Shown one piece after another: positions 1 to 7,856 of a stretch of DNA of 52,722 bases. Origin of the DNA: Gammaproteobacteria bacterium (lineage in GTDB: Bacteria; Pseudomonadota; Gammaproteobacteria; Pseudomonadales; Pseudohongiellaceae); contig JAURLP010000008.1 in the NCBI GenBank assembly GCA_030831165.1, positions 1 to 52,722 of the forward strand, given 5' to 3'. Position numbers and translations under genes: made by a program. Each line of letters begins with the position of its first letter. Positions within the stretch are counted from its first letter, which is position 1. The notes under the pieces were generated by a model. It was given only the letters and a program-made list of their open reading frames with translations. It was not told where the DNA came from and did no database searches.

Positions 1-1
1 A

Positions 2-268
2 ATGTATTGGAGTGTGGTATTCGCAACCAGAACCAGAGGTTGGGTATTTCATTTAACAATTTATCGCCTGTCAGTTTTTATTTTAGTCGGGATTTTACTG
101 ACAATCATGCTTGAAGCTGTTTCTGTGAATTTGTTAGGGCGCTGGGACTACAAAGAGCTGATGCCTACGCTTCCTGTTTTGGGAACGGGCTTAGCGCCTC
201 TTTTGCAATGGCTAGTTATTCCCTTGCTGGTACTATTGTTTGTTCGTAACAAGCAAGAGCTGGTGTGA
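2..268 (+). CDS. C-terminal part of an unknown membrane protein
   Basis: The reading frame is open at the left window edge and ends at a TGA at 266-268. The 88 visible residues contain two strongly hydrophobic segments (about residues 22-42 and 64-81) joined by a loop with the string LGRWDYKELMPTLP. The ATG at position 2 has no visible ribosome-binding site, so it is probably internal and the gene begins outside the window. I do not recognise the family. It reads in the same direction as the next two genes and is followed by two copies of the dispersed palindrome (317-340 and 348-378). Confidence 0.5.
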   Translation: MYWSVVFATRTRGWVFHLTIYRLSVFILVGILLTIMLEAVSVNLLGRWDYKELMPTLPVLGTGLAPLLQWLVIPLLVLLFVRNKQELV

Positions 269-316
269 GCTGTATGGAAAATTACAGCTTACAAATGTTT
301 GGATATAAAGTATTAA

Positions 317-340
317 CTCTGCTAATGGCCGAAAAGAGAC
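317..340. repeat. Dispersed palindrome, degenerate copy 1
   Basis: Imperfect inverted repeat of the GTCYGCT...GGCC...AGCRGAC family. This copy reads CTCTGCT, then AATGGCCGAAA, then AGAGAC. It lies 48 bp past the stop codon of the partial membrane protein and 8 bp before a second copy. Confidence 0.45.
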
Positions 341-347
341 TATACTG

Positions 348-378
348 AACGTCTGCTATCGACCCAAAGTGGACATTA
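348..378. repeat. Dispersed palindrome, copy 2
   Basis: Copy of the palindrome family: AACGTCTGCT, then ATCGACCCA, then AAGTGGACATTA. A run of seven T follows at 381-387, so on the plus strand it could also act as a weak rho-independent terminator. The start codon of the next gene (388) follows directly. Confidence 0.55.
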
Positions 379-387
379 GGTTTTTTT

Positions 388-1392
388 ATGAATATTTGGT
401 TAAACTCTGGACAAAATAAGAAAACAACCGAGCCCCAAACAATGAAAAATATACAAAGTTATTTCCGTACAATCCCTTTGTTCATGATATTGCTGTTACA
501 AGCTACAACAGTGAAATCTCAGATGGATGATGGGATTTTCCCAGTTGGCGTAATTGGTGAGCCAAGTGGAACTGGGGTCTATCCAGCAATAGCTGAATCC
601 TATTCATCTATGCGCGAAAATACCGTTTACCATCCATTAGCTTTACCGCCTGAACGTCTACCTTTGCTACTCTGGGGTAATGGCGCATGCAGGGATGATG
701 GACTTAGTTATTCCGCTTTCCTACGTGAAGTATCCTCTCATGGATTTATCATTATCGCTGCAGGATATCCACGCAAAACTCCTGCAACTAATAATGCTGC
801 ACCTGAATCGACATCATCTTCCTCAACTCAACGTATGGAAGACCCTACACAGCCTCAACAATTACTCGATGCTATTGGCTGGATTCAAGCCCAGAACAAT
901 GAACCAGAAAGTCCTTTCTATCAGCATGTTGACCTGGATAATATAGGTGTCATGGGGCATAGCTGCGGTGGGCTTCAAGCCATGGTACTGTCCGCCGACC
1001 CGCGCGTAGATTCCACCATTCTCTTTAATAGTGGTGTATTGAATGCTGGTCCTGATGCCGGACGTAGTGGCATTTCTGTATTGAAATCGGATCTTGAGAA
1101 AATTCATGCTCCCATTGCATACATCAACGGTGGCCCAAGCGATATTGCTTATCTTAATGCCGTAGATGACTTTGAACGCATCAATCACGTTCCCGCTTTT
1201 TTTGGTGAAAACCAAGTGGGGCATGGTGGCACCTTTAGGATAGCACCTAACGGTGGGGATTATGCTCAGTTCGCCACCGCATGGATGTCATGGCTACTAA
1301 AAGGAAATCAGCATGCCCCTATGTTCTTAGGAGAAGATTGTGACCTTTGTACTAGACCGAACTGGAAGGTACAGAAAAAACAGATTGATTAG
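388..1392 (+). CDS. Secreted alpha/beta hydrolase
   Basis: A 334-residue protein of the alpha/beta-hydrolase fold. The nucleophile elbow GHSCGG is present, with Ser192 as likely catalytic residue when counted from 388. A conserved WGNGAC segment resembles the oxyanion-loop region of dienelactone-hydrolase-like and chlorophyllase-like enzymes. A QVGHGG segment near the C-terminus probably carries the catalytic His. Starting at 442 (residue 19) gives a clean signal peptide (MKNIQSYFRTIPLFMILLL), so export is likely and 442 is a credible alternative start. The region upstream of 388 has only a weak AGG. Substrate is unknown. The gene is followed after 1 bp by a palindrome copy, giving a gene-plus-palindrome layout shared with its neighbour. 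Confidence 0.8.
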   Translation: MNIWLNSGQNKKTTEPQTMKNIQSYFRTIPLFMILLLQATTVKSQMDDGIFPVGVIGEPSGTGVYPAIAESYSSMRENTVYHPLALPPERLPLLLWGNGACRDDGLSYSAFLREVSSHGFIIIAAGYPRKTPATNNAAPESTSSSSTQRMEDPTQPQQLLDAIGWIQAQNNEPESPFYQHVDLDNIGVMGHSCGGLQAMVLSADPRVDSTILFNSGVLNAGPDAGRSGISVLKSDLEKIHAPIAYINGGPSDIAYLNAVDDFERINHVPAFFGENQVGHGGTFRIAPNGGDYAQFATAWMSWLLKGNQHAPMFLGEDCDLCTRPNWKVQKKQID

Positions 1393-1393
1393 T

Positions 1394-1425
1394 AAATGTC
1401 CGCTATCGACCCTAAGCAGTCATTT
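1394..1425. repeat. Dispersed palindrome, copy 3
   Basis: Imperfect palindrome AAATGTCCGCT, then ATCGACCCT, then AAGCAGTCATTT, filling almost the whole 47-bp gap between the hydrolase stop codon (1392) and the next start codon (1440). Confidence 0.6.
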
Positions 1426-1439
1426 CCTAATACCCAATA

Positions 1440-2216
1440 ATGAAACTTTTAACATCAATTATCTTATTATGCTGCTCTATTTTTGCAATTGGCCAGGATA
1501 TTGAATCTGAAGCACGAATACTCTCTGCATACTATGGGTTGGATTCTCTGCCAATTCCCGTAATGCTCTTATGTGGGAGAAAAGCAGTTGGAGAAGATGG
1601 TATGCCACTTACCTTTTCTGTTCAGCTGGATGATGAGACATTAAGTCCTGGGGCCTTTGCCGTAGAAACTAGTACTGGTGAGTTGGTCACTCCCAGTTGC
1701 GCTACTCTCAGGCCGGCAGACGAATTGCTTGAAAGACGAACTGTACTGCTTACTGGTTCATTCGGTACAGCTGCATTACCACCTCAATCTGTAGAAATTG
1801 TCGGCCAGTTGCAAGATGTCTCCGGTAATTCTCTTCATGGATTGAGGATTGAAAACATCACTGCACTTGAATCAGGTCCAAGTCTCGTATTCGCCGAGCG
1901 TTTTTCTCCAGGAGTGACTGGGCTTAAAGGAGAATGTCCAGAAGAAACTCAGCAAGCCGTGTTATTGACTTGGGAGGGAGGAGTATCAGGGCCAGGTGGT
2001 GCTGATCTAGCCGAACCACAGAGGTTGGGCATTTCAGTAAGACTGGAAAATGGCATGCTAGTGCAACCTATTGCACTCGGTGATGATGACCCTGATAACT
2101 ATGTTGTGGCCTGCTTAGGCCACTTAAGTCCGGCTAGAGTGGTGAGTGTCGAAGCTGGCTTATTTCACGATCCGGGTGATTACCCAAACACTGAAACTAG
2201 TATAAATATTCTTTAG
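1440..2216 (+). CDS. Unknown secreted protein
   Basis: A 258-residue protein with a typical signal peptide (MKLLTSIILLCCSIFAIGQ, cleavage near residue 19). The mature part is acidic, has no hydrophobic helices and contains three Cys residues. Recognisable strings are LLCGRKAVGEDGMP near the N-terminus and VEAGLFHDPGDYPN near the C-terminus. I do not recognise a named domain or catalytic motif. A periplasmic or surface protein is the most that can be said. No good ribosome-binding site precedes the ATG, and the upstream palindrome ends only 14 bp before it. A second palindrome (2223-2250) follows the stop within 7 bp. Confidence 0.75.
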   Translation: MKLLTSIILLCCSIFAIGQDIESEARILSAYYGLDSLPIPVMLLCGRKAVGEDGMPLTFSVQLDDETLSPGAFAVETSTGELVTPSCATLRPADELLERRTVLLTGSFGTAALPPQSVEIVGQLQDVSGNSLHGLRIENITALESGPSLVFAERFSPGVTGLKGECPEETQQAVLLTWEGGVSGPGGADLAEPQRLGISVRLENGMLVQPIALGDDDPDNYVVACLGHLSPARVVSVEAGLFHDPGDYPNTETSINIL

Positions 2217-2221
2217 CGTTA

Positions 2222-2468
2222 GATGTCTGCTATTGGCCGATAGCAGACTTTAAGAAGTAAGCGAAAATTAATGACGTGGGTGGATCTTGAATTGGTGGAG
2301 GCGGGGGGGCTTAACTAACCTTTTAACCTGTTGATTATTAAAGAATATTTCCCGGTTCAGTTAATGCCGATGTTACATACCATGTAGCATCAATTTCCTG
2401 CTTGAAAAGCATCTGAACCTGCGTCCAACAAGGTGTTTTAACGTCTACTTTTGCCTTCAGAAGCTATT
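2222..2468. repeat. Duplicated unit, copy A (contains ssrA-like att site)
   Basis: This stretch recurs at 11,510-11,764. The longest exact match is 60 bp (2242-2301 against 11,531-11,590), and the rest is clearly alignable with substitutions and small gaps. It starts with a palindrome copy (arms GTCTGCTAT 2225-2233 and ATAGCAGAC 2240-2248) and ends with a decayed one (2440-2468). Inside are the tmRNA-end match at 2291-2308 and a small hairpin (GATGTTACAT 2369-2378 with ATGTAGCATC 2382-2391). Both copies sit just downstream of a minus-strand GFA-family gene. Confidence 0.8.
2291..2308. mobile_element. Putative att site: copy of the ssrA 3' end
   Basis: The 18 bases attggtggaggcgggggg are identical to 17,304-17,321, which encode the CCA end, acceptor stem and start of the T-arm of tmRNA on the minus strand. 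Integrases often use the ssrA 3' end as attachment site and leave a direct repeat at the far end of the insertion. The orientation is right: the insertion would occupy lower coordinates than the ssrA 3' end. No integrase gene is visible, so this is an inferred att remnant. Confidence 0.55.
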
Positions 2469-2486
2469 ATAAATCCAATTTAAAAA

Positions 2487-2518
2487 CGCGTGCAATCATA
2501 GAAAGATCGGTGCACGCG
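2487..2518. other. Intergenic stem-loop
   Basis: Perfect 8-bp arms CGCGTGCA (2487-2494) and TGCACGCG (2511-2518) around a 16-base loop. It lies downstream of the GFA gene on the minus strand. There is no long T-run, so it may be a weak terminator or an mRNA-stabilising hairpin. The rest of 2217-2564 is explained by the duplicated unit. Confidence 0.4.
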
Positions 2519-2564
2519 CTGGAAGTTGAATTAAGAATTTTTGGCTTTCTACAGCTTGATAGTG

Positions 2565-2921
2565 TTAAAAACTCTTGCCGTCGAGATGTTGGCTATTAAG
2601 TTTCCTGGGATCTACACCTTCTAAACAATTGACATTTATGCCAACAGCCGCTGTGCCATCTGGCATGGTTGCATAGCCGAAACTTTCCACACCACAAACG
2701 CTGCAAAAAAGATGGCGAATAACTTTTTTGTTAAATAGATATTCAGTAAGTGAATCTTCCCCGGACTTTAAGTGAAAATCTTCAGGTTTAGCAAATCCCA
2801 ATACAAAACCCATACGCTGACAGCGAGAACAGTTACATGTAATGGTTTGATCAATGTTCAAGTCAACTTCATATTGAACTGCTTCACATTGGCAGCTCCC
2901 TTCATAATGCTTTAGTTCCAT
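2565..2921 (-). CDS. GFA-family zinc-binding protein (copy 1)
   Basis: A 118-residue protein of the GFA/CENP-V fold (named after glutathione-dependent formaldehyde-activating enzyme). Seven Cys match the family's two-zinc pattern: C10 and C12 (SCQC), C29, C31 and C34 (CNCSRC), and C73 and C76 (CSVC, followed by GVESF). The length is normal for the family. AAGGA lies about 10 bp before the ATG. Most members have no proven activity, so formaldehyde handling should not be assumed. A diverged paralogue lies at 11,772-12,152, also beside a copy of the duplicated unit. Confidence 0.85.
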   Translation of the reverse strand: MELKHYEGSCQCEAVQYEVDLNIDQTITCNCSRCQRMGFVLGFAKPEDFHLKSGEDSLTEYLFNKKVIRHLFCSVCGVESFGYATMPDGTAAVGINVNCLEGVDPRKLNSQHLDGKSF

Positions 2922-3037
2922 TATTTTGGTTCCTTATTTGTTAATGTTTATAGGTAGATAGGGTCATACTAAGAATATAGGTAAAAAAAATAAATTCATA
3001 CTCACATGAAGTTACAGTAAATCTATTTTTAAAAAGC

Positions 3038-3823
3038 TTAATCTAGGCGGACAACAATACCTTCCATGGATTTATCAGGAGCGAGATGCTCAACCATGAC
3101 TTCGGGGTCGTGACCAGGAATAATCATTTTTTGGTCATCCACCATATTCCTGAGTTTTTGCCATCCATCAAACATTTCAGCAATATCTGCCACAATGGGG
3201 AAAGGACTTTTTTCATCCATGTTTGCTCGATAGTGGGTGGCATCTGAAGCAAGCACCAGCCATCCAGAACGAGTCCATACTCGAACTACCTGTAATCCTT
3301 TGGTATGACCTCCTATATGGTGAAGTGACAAACCGGGTTCAAGTTCATGCTCGCCATCGTAGAATTTTACACGTCCCTGATAGACATTGCGGACCATAGC
3401 AACAATCTCATCAACTTCAAAAGCTCCCGCGAAGAAAGGATTGGCCATATGACGTCCCGTTGCATAAGCCATCTCACTATCCTGAAGGTGAAAGTTGGCC
3501 TTGGGGAAGAGATCAAAATTACCAATATGGTCGTAATGCAGGTGTGTCACGATTACATCTGACACCTCTGCTCCATCGATTCCAAGTAATCTCAGCCCCT
3601 CAATAGGGGAGCGCAAAAAAGTACGTTTCCTTTTCTTTGCGGCTTCTTCATTGAAACCCGTATCAACAACCCAGGTTTTTTGCTCATTGCGGACAACCCA
3701 GACGAAATAGTCCATCGGCATTCCCGCTTCATGCGGGTCTCCGCCAATGAAGTTTTCAGAAGACAGGCGGTCTACTGTCGCATAACGAATAGCATAAACC
3801 TCATAGCTATTTCTTTCTGCCAT
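3038..3823 (-). CDS. MBL-fold hydrolase, N-acyl-homoserine-lactonase-like
   Basis: A 261-residue metallo-beta-lactamase-fold enzyme without a signal peptide. The zinc motif HLHYDH (H94, H96, D98, H99) is intact, followed by GGHTKG with the next metal His, SDATHY with the bridging Asp, and a C-terminal PGHDP His. Size and motif spacing fit the AttM/AiiA lactonase branch, which opens gamma-lactones or homoserine lactones. It is the last gene of a tight minus-strand operon, 3 bp after the dehydrogenase, with its GGAATAGAG ribosome-binding site inside that gene. The context suggests hydrolysis of a lactone intermediate in a catabolic pathway as much as quorum quenching. The substrate is not determined. 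Confidence 0.85.
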   Translation of the reverse strand: MAERNSYEVYAIRYATVDRLSSENFIGGDPHEAGMPMDYFVWVVRNEQKTWVVDTGFNEEAAKKRKRTFLRSPIEGLRLLGIDGAEVSDVIVTHLHYDHIGNFDLFPKANFHLQDSEMAYATGRHMANPFFAGAFEVDEIVAMVRNVYQGRVKFYDGEHELEPGLSLHHIGGHTKGLQVVRVWTRSGWLVLASDATHYRANMDEKSPFPIVADIAEMFDGWQKLRNMVDDQKMIIPGHDPEVMVEHLAPDKSMEGIVVRLD

Positions 3824-3826
3824 GCT

Positions 3827-4732
3827 CTATTCCGTTTTGGTTGCGTGGTTTTCAAGATAACTGAAGATTTCAGTGTTATCAGCTTTAAATCCTAGTTCAG
3901 ATTCTGCATTGTCCCACAACCGGCTGATATGGTGGAGCAATTCGGCTGAGGCATCTTCAGATTCAGCAAGATCCACTGCCAAACGAAGATCTTTAGCCAT
4001 GAGACCAATGAAGAAACCAGAATTAAAGGTCCGAGGCAAGATAAACGCCGGAAATTTGTGCTCGGTACTATTACTTTTGCCGGTAGAAGAGTTGAGTATG
4101 TCCACCATGGTTTTTGGATCCAGGCCAAATCGTGTGCCAAGAATGACGGCTTCAGATGCTATTGCCAACGAGCCAGCGGAGAGAAAGTTATTCATACACT
4201 TCATGGCATGCCCACTAGCCGGTCCGCCTGTTTTAAATACTTTTCCCATATTTTCCAGTAAGGGAATGCAGCGTTCTATGACCTCAGACTCACCCCCTGC
4301 CATGATCGCTAGGCTGCCGTCTATGGCTTTTACAACGCCTCCGGATACCGGAGCGTCAATTAGATGAAAACCTGCCTTGCTGAGCTCATCTCCCAGATTT
4401 CGAGTGTCTACAGGTGAGCAGGTGCTCATATCAATCAATATAGTGCCAGGCTTTAATCCACTAGCCACTCCAGACTCATCCATAAGAACCTTCCGAACAA
4501 CTTTGCCTTCGGGCAGCATGGTGATTACTACATCCGAGACTTCACCAAGCTCTTGCAGAGATTTAGCAGCCGTACTTCCGGACTCTTCGCAAAATTTGGC
4601 GACTACGCTGCTATTCAGGTCAGAGACAATCAGCTTATAGCCGGCATTTGCCAGACGTGTGGCCATCGGGTAGCCCATGTTGCCCAGCCCTATAAAGCCT
4701 ATGCTTGCCGGCGGAGATATTTTATTTGTCAT
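3827..4732 (-). CDS. 3-hydroxyisobutyrate dehydrogenase family oxidoreductase
   Basis: NAD(P)-dependent beta-hydroxyacid dehydrogenase of the 3-hydroxyisobutyrate / 2-hydroxy-3-oxopropionate reductase family. The start at 4732 gives 301 residues and is preceded by GGAAG. An upstream ATG at 4759 would overlap the previous gene further. The Rossmann motif GLGNMG lies at residues 15-20, the substrate-binding DAPVSGG at 126-132, and the catalytic Lys (K178) in GPASGHAMK. Members oxidise 3-hydroxyisobutyrate, tartronate semialdehyde, succinic semialdehyde or similar beta-hydroxyacids. The exact substrate cannot be read here. The start overlaps the stop of the carboxymuconolactone decarboxylase-like gene, implying translational coupling. 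Confidence 0.9.
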   Translation of the reverse strand: MTNKISPPASIGFIGLGNMGYPMATRLANAGYKLIVSDLNSSVVAKFCEESGSTAAKSLQELGEVSDVVITMLPEGKVVRKVLMDESGVASGLKPGTILIDMSTCSPVDTRNLGDELSKAGFHLIDAPVSGGVVKAIDGSLAIMAGGESEVIERCIPLLENMGKVFKTGGPASGHAMKCMNNFLSAGSLAIASEAVILGTRFGLDPKTMVDILNSSTGKSNSTEHKFPAFILPRTFNSGFFIGLMAKDLRLAVDLAESEDASAELLHHISRLWDNAESELGFKADNTEIFSYLENHATKTE

Positions 4733-5111
4733 AATCTTCCAATACTTTAGTTGCTTCACGGAAACTGTCTACTGCAGCAGGAACCCCACAATAAACGGCA
4801 GCTTGCAAAAAGACTTCCGCGATCTGCTCATTGGTCAGGCCATTATTCCTGGCTCCCCGGGTATGGACAGCTACTTCGTGAGTTCGTCCAAGAGCGGTAA
4901 GCATTGCCAGATTGATCAGACTTCGTTCTTTGCGGGTAAGCCCTTCTCTTCCCCAGCAGTCTCCCCAGCAGAATTCATGCAACAACTCTTGCATAGGACG
5001 ATTAAAATCATTTGCTTTACCTATGGCAGCATCGACATGAGCGCTGCCTAGCACTTCGCGTCGAATTTTAAGTCCTTTCTCTTTAAGGCTACTTCTTGAA
5101 TCGTCAGACAT
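4722..5111 (-). CDS. Carboxymuconolactone decarboxylase (CMD) family protein
   Basis: A 129-residue all-helical CMD-family protein. The typical core VAVHTRGARNNGLTNEQIAE (residues 81-100) and the helix VFLQAAVYCGVPAA that follows are present. This branch resembles PcaC-type gamma-carboxymuconolactone decarboxylases and lacks the CxxC of the AhpD peroxidase branch. The first gene of the minus-strand operon, with AAGGAG before its ATG. It could decarboxylate a lactone acid produced or consumed by the neighbouring dehydrogenase and lactonase, which is inference from context only. Confidence 0.85.
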   Translation of the reverse strand: MSDDSRSSLKEKGLKIRREVLGSAHVDAAIGKANDFNRPMQELLHEFCWGDCWGREGLTRKERSLINLAMLTALGRTHEVAVHTRGARNNGLTNEQIAEVFLQAAVYCGVPAAVDSFREATKVLEDYDK

Positions 5112-5431
5112 TGGAATACTCCTTGGGTTCTCAGATATAAATAGGACACTATTTTAATGTGGTAATTGTGGCCCGGGATTATAGCCCAAGGAAGGATAAT
5201 GCTTCTATCTCTCAAGTGCCATCATCCTGAATCCATTATTCAGACAGTCGGAACCCTCAATTGGGAAATAAATTGTCTTTCTAGCAGGTAGGAATTTATT
5301 TTTTAGTGTGTAAAATGATTGAAAAATAGTAACAATAATCCCTTTGAATGATTCTGATTTGCTTGTGCCCTGGGGTTTTCAGGTGTGAAGGCTTTTTATG
5401 ATTTTCAACTTTAGCTGAGAGAAGTATTTTT
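5112..5431. promoter_or_regulatory. Divergent intergenic region of the catabolic locus
   Basis: 320 bp separate the two divergent operons, so promoters for both must lie here. A dyad CTGAAT (5227-5232), CCATT, ATTCAG (5238-5243) is the best operator candidate. AT-rich TAAAAT-type boxes occur around 5310-5320. No regulator gene is encoded at the locus, so control would be by a factor encoded elsewhere. No RNA gene or clear terminator is seen. Confidence 0.35.
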
Positions 5432-6784
5432 ATGTCTGTAACTGAACAACTTGCAAGATTTGTAGTCGAGAGCCAACTGGATGATATTCCTGAGAATATC
5501 TATAAGGAAGCTCTAAGAGCTATCGTTAATTACATGGGCTGTGCCATTGGTGGTGCCAATGAGCCTGCCATGGAAGTTGCGCTGGACACATTGCTGCCAT
5601 TTACCGGTAAACCATCCACACAGGTACTAGGTAGGGTAGAAACCTGTGATCCTCTCTATGCGGCTCTGTTCAACGGCATTGGTTCTCATGTACATGAATA
5701 TGACGATACACTACCCAAAAACTATATTCACCCAAGCATACCGGTTGCTTCAGCTTTATTTGCTTACGCAAGTGCTAACAGGGACGGTAATCAGATAGTC
5801 ACTGGGAAAGAATTTCTGCACGCATTTATATTAGGCTTTGATGTTGAATCTCGCATTGGTAATGCCGTCTATCCGGCTCATTATGATGCAGGCTGGCACA
5901 TCACGTCCACCACAGGGGTCTTTGGTGCAGCTGCGGCCATCGGAAAATTGCTGAAACTAGATGTTAGGCAGATGGTGTGGGCGTTTGGCTTAGCTGCCAC
6001 CCAGGCAGCAGGCGTGCGTGAAATGTTTGGCTCCATGGCTAAATCCTTTCAGCCAGGACGTGCGGCACAAAATGGATACACCTCTGCTTTGCTCGCGCAG
6101 CGTGACTTTACTGCCGGTGAAGCGGCTCTAGAAGGGCCTAGGGGTTTTGCGCCGGTTACCGCGAGTAGTTATGACCTGGACAAGATTACTTATCAGCTGG
6201 GTGAGCACTATGAACTGCTGGATAATGCCTATAAACCGTATGCATGTGGCTTGGTCGTTCACCCAACGATTGATGCCTGTAGCCAAATTCGTGAGCAGTA
6301 TGGGGTGGCTCCCGAGGATATAAAAGAAATTAGCCTGCGTGTGGCGCCGATCGTTCTCGACCTGTGTAACAAGCAGGAACTTAAACGGGCTCTCCAATCC
6401 AAATATTCAATTTATCATGCAGCAGCTATTGGGCTTGTACGTGGGAAAGGCGGTCTTAGGGAGTTTACGGATGAAGCGGTAGCAGATCCCGTATTAAGTG
6501 ATCTTAGATCAAAAACAAAAGCCCAGGGTGATGAGACTATTACTGGTGATCAGGTGGACGTGAACATCAAATTGAAGTCTGGTGAAAGTATTCATTTTTT
6601 CCTGGAGGCATCTTTGGGAAATGTAGAGCGACCTTTGAGCAATGTTCAGCTTGATGACAAATTTATTGATCAATCTACTCTGGTGCTCCCTCGTGATCAG
6701 GTCGATAAGCTTCTGGGCGCTTGCTGGGATATGGAGTCATCTGATAATGTGGGGCAAATTGTTGATTTGGCGGTAAAAAAATAA
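5432..6784 (+). CDS. MmgE/PrpD family protein
   Basis: A 450-residue member of the MmgE/PrpD family, which includes 2-methylcitrate dehydratase and cis-aconitate decarboxylase. The N-terminal helical domain has the usual VNYMGCAIGG and HVHEYDDT strings, and the active-site GWHITSTTGVFGAAAA (from about residue 154) and KSFQPGRAAQNG are present. The C-terminal lid includes DNAYKPYACGLVVHP. Length is normal. Family members act on small tri- or dicarboxylic acids, removing water or CO2. It starts the plus-strand operon with an ABC importer, so the likely role is breakdown of an imported carboxylic acid. A weak GAGAAG precedes the ATG. Confidence 0.88.
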   Translation: MSVTEQLARFVVESQLDDIPENIYKEALRAIVNYMGCAIGGANEPAMEVALDTLLPFTGKPSTQVLGRVETCDPLYAALFNGIGSHVHEYDDTLPKNYIHPSIPVASALFAYASANRDGNQIVTGKEFLHAFILGFDVESRIGNAVYPAHYDAGWHITSTTGVFGAAAAIGKLLKLDVRQMVWAFGLAATQAAGVREMFGSMAKSFQPGRAAQNGYTSALLAQRDFTAGEAALEGPRGFAPVTASSYDLDKITYQLGEHYELLDNAYKPYACGLVVHPTIDACSQIREQYGVAPEDIKEISLRVAPIVLDLCNKQELKRALQSKYSIYHAAAIGLVRGKGGLREFTDEAVADPVLSDLRSKTKAQGDETITGDQVDVNIKLKSGESIHFFLEASLGNVERPLSNVQLDDKFIDQSTLVLPRDQVDKLLGACWDMESSDNVGQIVDLAVKK

Positions 6785-6822
6785 AAACATCCAAATCATA
6801 AAAAAAACAATATGAGTAAACC

Positions 6823-7851
6823 ATGAATCACTATTCCCGGCTTTTAAGATCTACCCTCGCGATGTTATTGCTAATCCTGTTGTCAGCTTGTGGAGGTAAT
6901 AACAATGGCAATACAGGAACTGTCAGGATTCCATTGGGCGCTGGCGGTGTTGGCTTCCTTCCTTTACAAATAATGCGTGAGTATCAATTGATTGAAAAAC
7001 ATGCCCAGGATGCAGAGCTGGAAGCCATAAACGTTGAATGGATTGAACTGGGCGGTCCAGCCGTGATGAACGATGCTTTGTTGTCCGGTTCAGTTGATTT
7101 CATTGCTGCAGGCCCTCCTGCCTTTATTACACTTTGGGACAGAACCCGAGGGTCAGTAAACGTCAAGGGGGTTGCTGCTATTGCAGCATTGCCAATGTAT
7201 TTGAATACACGCGCAGGCCATCTTGGACGGCTGGAAGACCTGACACCAAATGATCGCATCGCTCTAACAGCAATTAAAGTTTCTATCCCTGCAATCGTTA
7301 TGCAAATCTATGCTTCAGATAACTATGGGATTGATGAGTTTGACCGGTTTGATGATTACACAGTCACGATGACTCATCCTGATGGTGTGGTTGTAATGCT
7401 CTCGGGTTCCAATGAAATCAATAGCCATTTTACCTCTCCGCCATTTCATCAGCGCGAAATTGCGGACCCGGACATCAGAACGGTTATAAGTACCAATGAC
7501 ATTCTCGGGGGAAGTACAACGTTTACGATGCTATCGACCACTCAGGCTTATCATGATGCCAATCCGGGTATTTACAGAGCAGTTTTGGCCGCACTTGAAG
7601 AAGCACAAGAGCTAATCAAGAGTGATCCAGTAGTAGCAGCACAAGTGCTGGTTAATTCTGGCCAGAATGCTGGGCTTAGTGAGAATGAGCTTGTTGAAGT
7701 ATTGCGGGATCCGGATATCTCTTTCACCAGCAAACCTGAAAACACCATGCGATATGCGCGTTTTATGTATGAAGTAGGAACATTGAATAACCTGCCATCT
7801 GCATGGACTGATTTATTCTTTCCTGAAATCCACCATCTGGATGGAAATTAG
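6823..7851 (+). CDS. ABC transporter substrate-binding lipoprotein (NitT/TauT type)
   Basis: A 342-residue periplasmic solute-binding lipoprotein. A lipobox LLSACGG places the lipidated residue at Cys23. The mature part follows the NMT1/SsuA-like pattern: PLGAGGVGFLPLQIMREY near the N-terminus, GSVDFIAAGPPAF in the first lobe, and a C-terminal helical part. These binding proteins recognise small anions, sulfonates, aromatic acids or pyrimidine precursors. No specificity can be assigned. It lies 38 bp after the MmgE/PrpD gene and 5 bp before the ATPase, in one operon. Confidence 0.88.
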   Translation: MNHYSRLLRSTLAMLLLILLSACGGNNNGNTGTVRIPLGAGGVGFLPLQIMREYQLIEKHAQDAELEAINVEWIELGGPAVMNDALLSGSVDFIAAGPPAFITLWDRTRGSVNVKGVAAIAALPMYLNTRAGHLGRLEDLTPNDRIALTAIKVSIPAIVMQIYASDNYGIDEFDRFDDYTVTMTHPDGVVVMLSGSNEINSHFTSPPFHQREIADPDIRTVISTNDILGGSTTFTMLSTTQAYHDANPGIYRAVLAALEEAQELIKSDPVVAAQVLVNSGQNAGLSENELVEVLRDPDISFTSKPENTMRYARFMYEVGTLNNLPSAWTDLFFPEIHHLDGN

Positions 7852-7856
7852 CGCAA

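Noticed and set aside
3038-3823. A dedicated quorum-quenching system
   Set aside because: The enzyme branch fits, but no autoinducer synthase or LuxR-type regulator lies near, and the neighbours point to catabolism.
6984-7259. Antisense frames over the ABC, MmgE/PrpD, carB and dnaK genes
   Set aside because: They are mirror frames of well-supported genes and show no motifs of their own.
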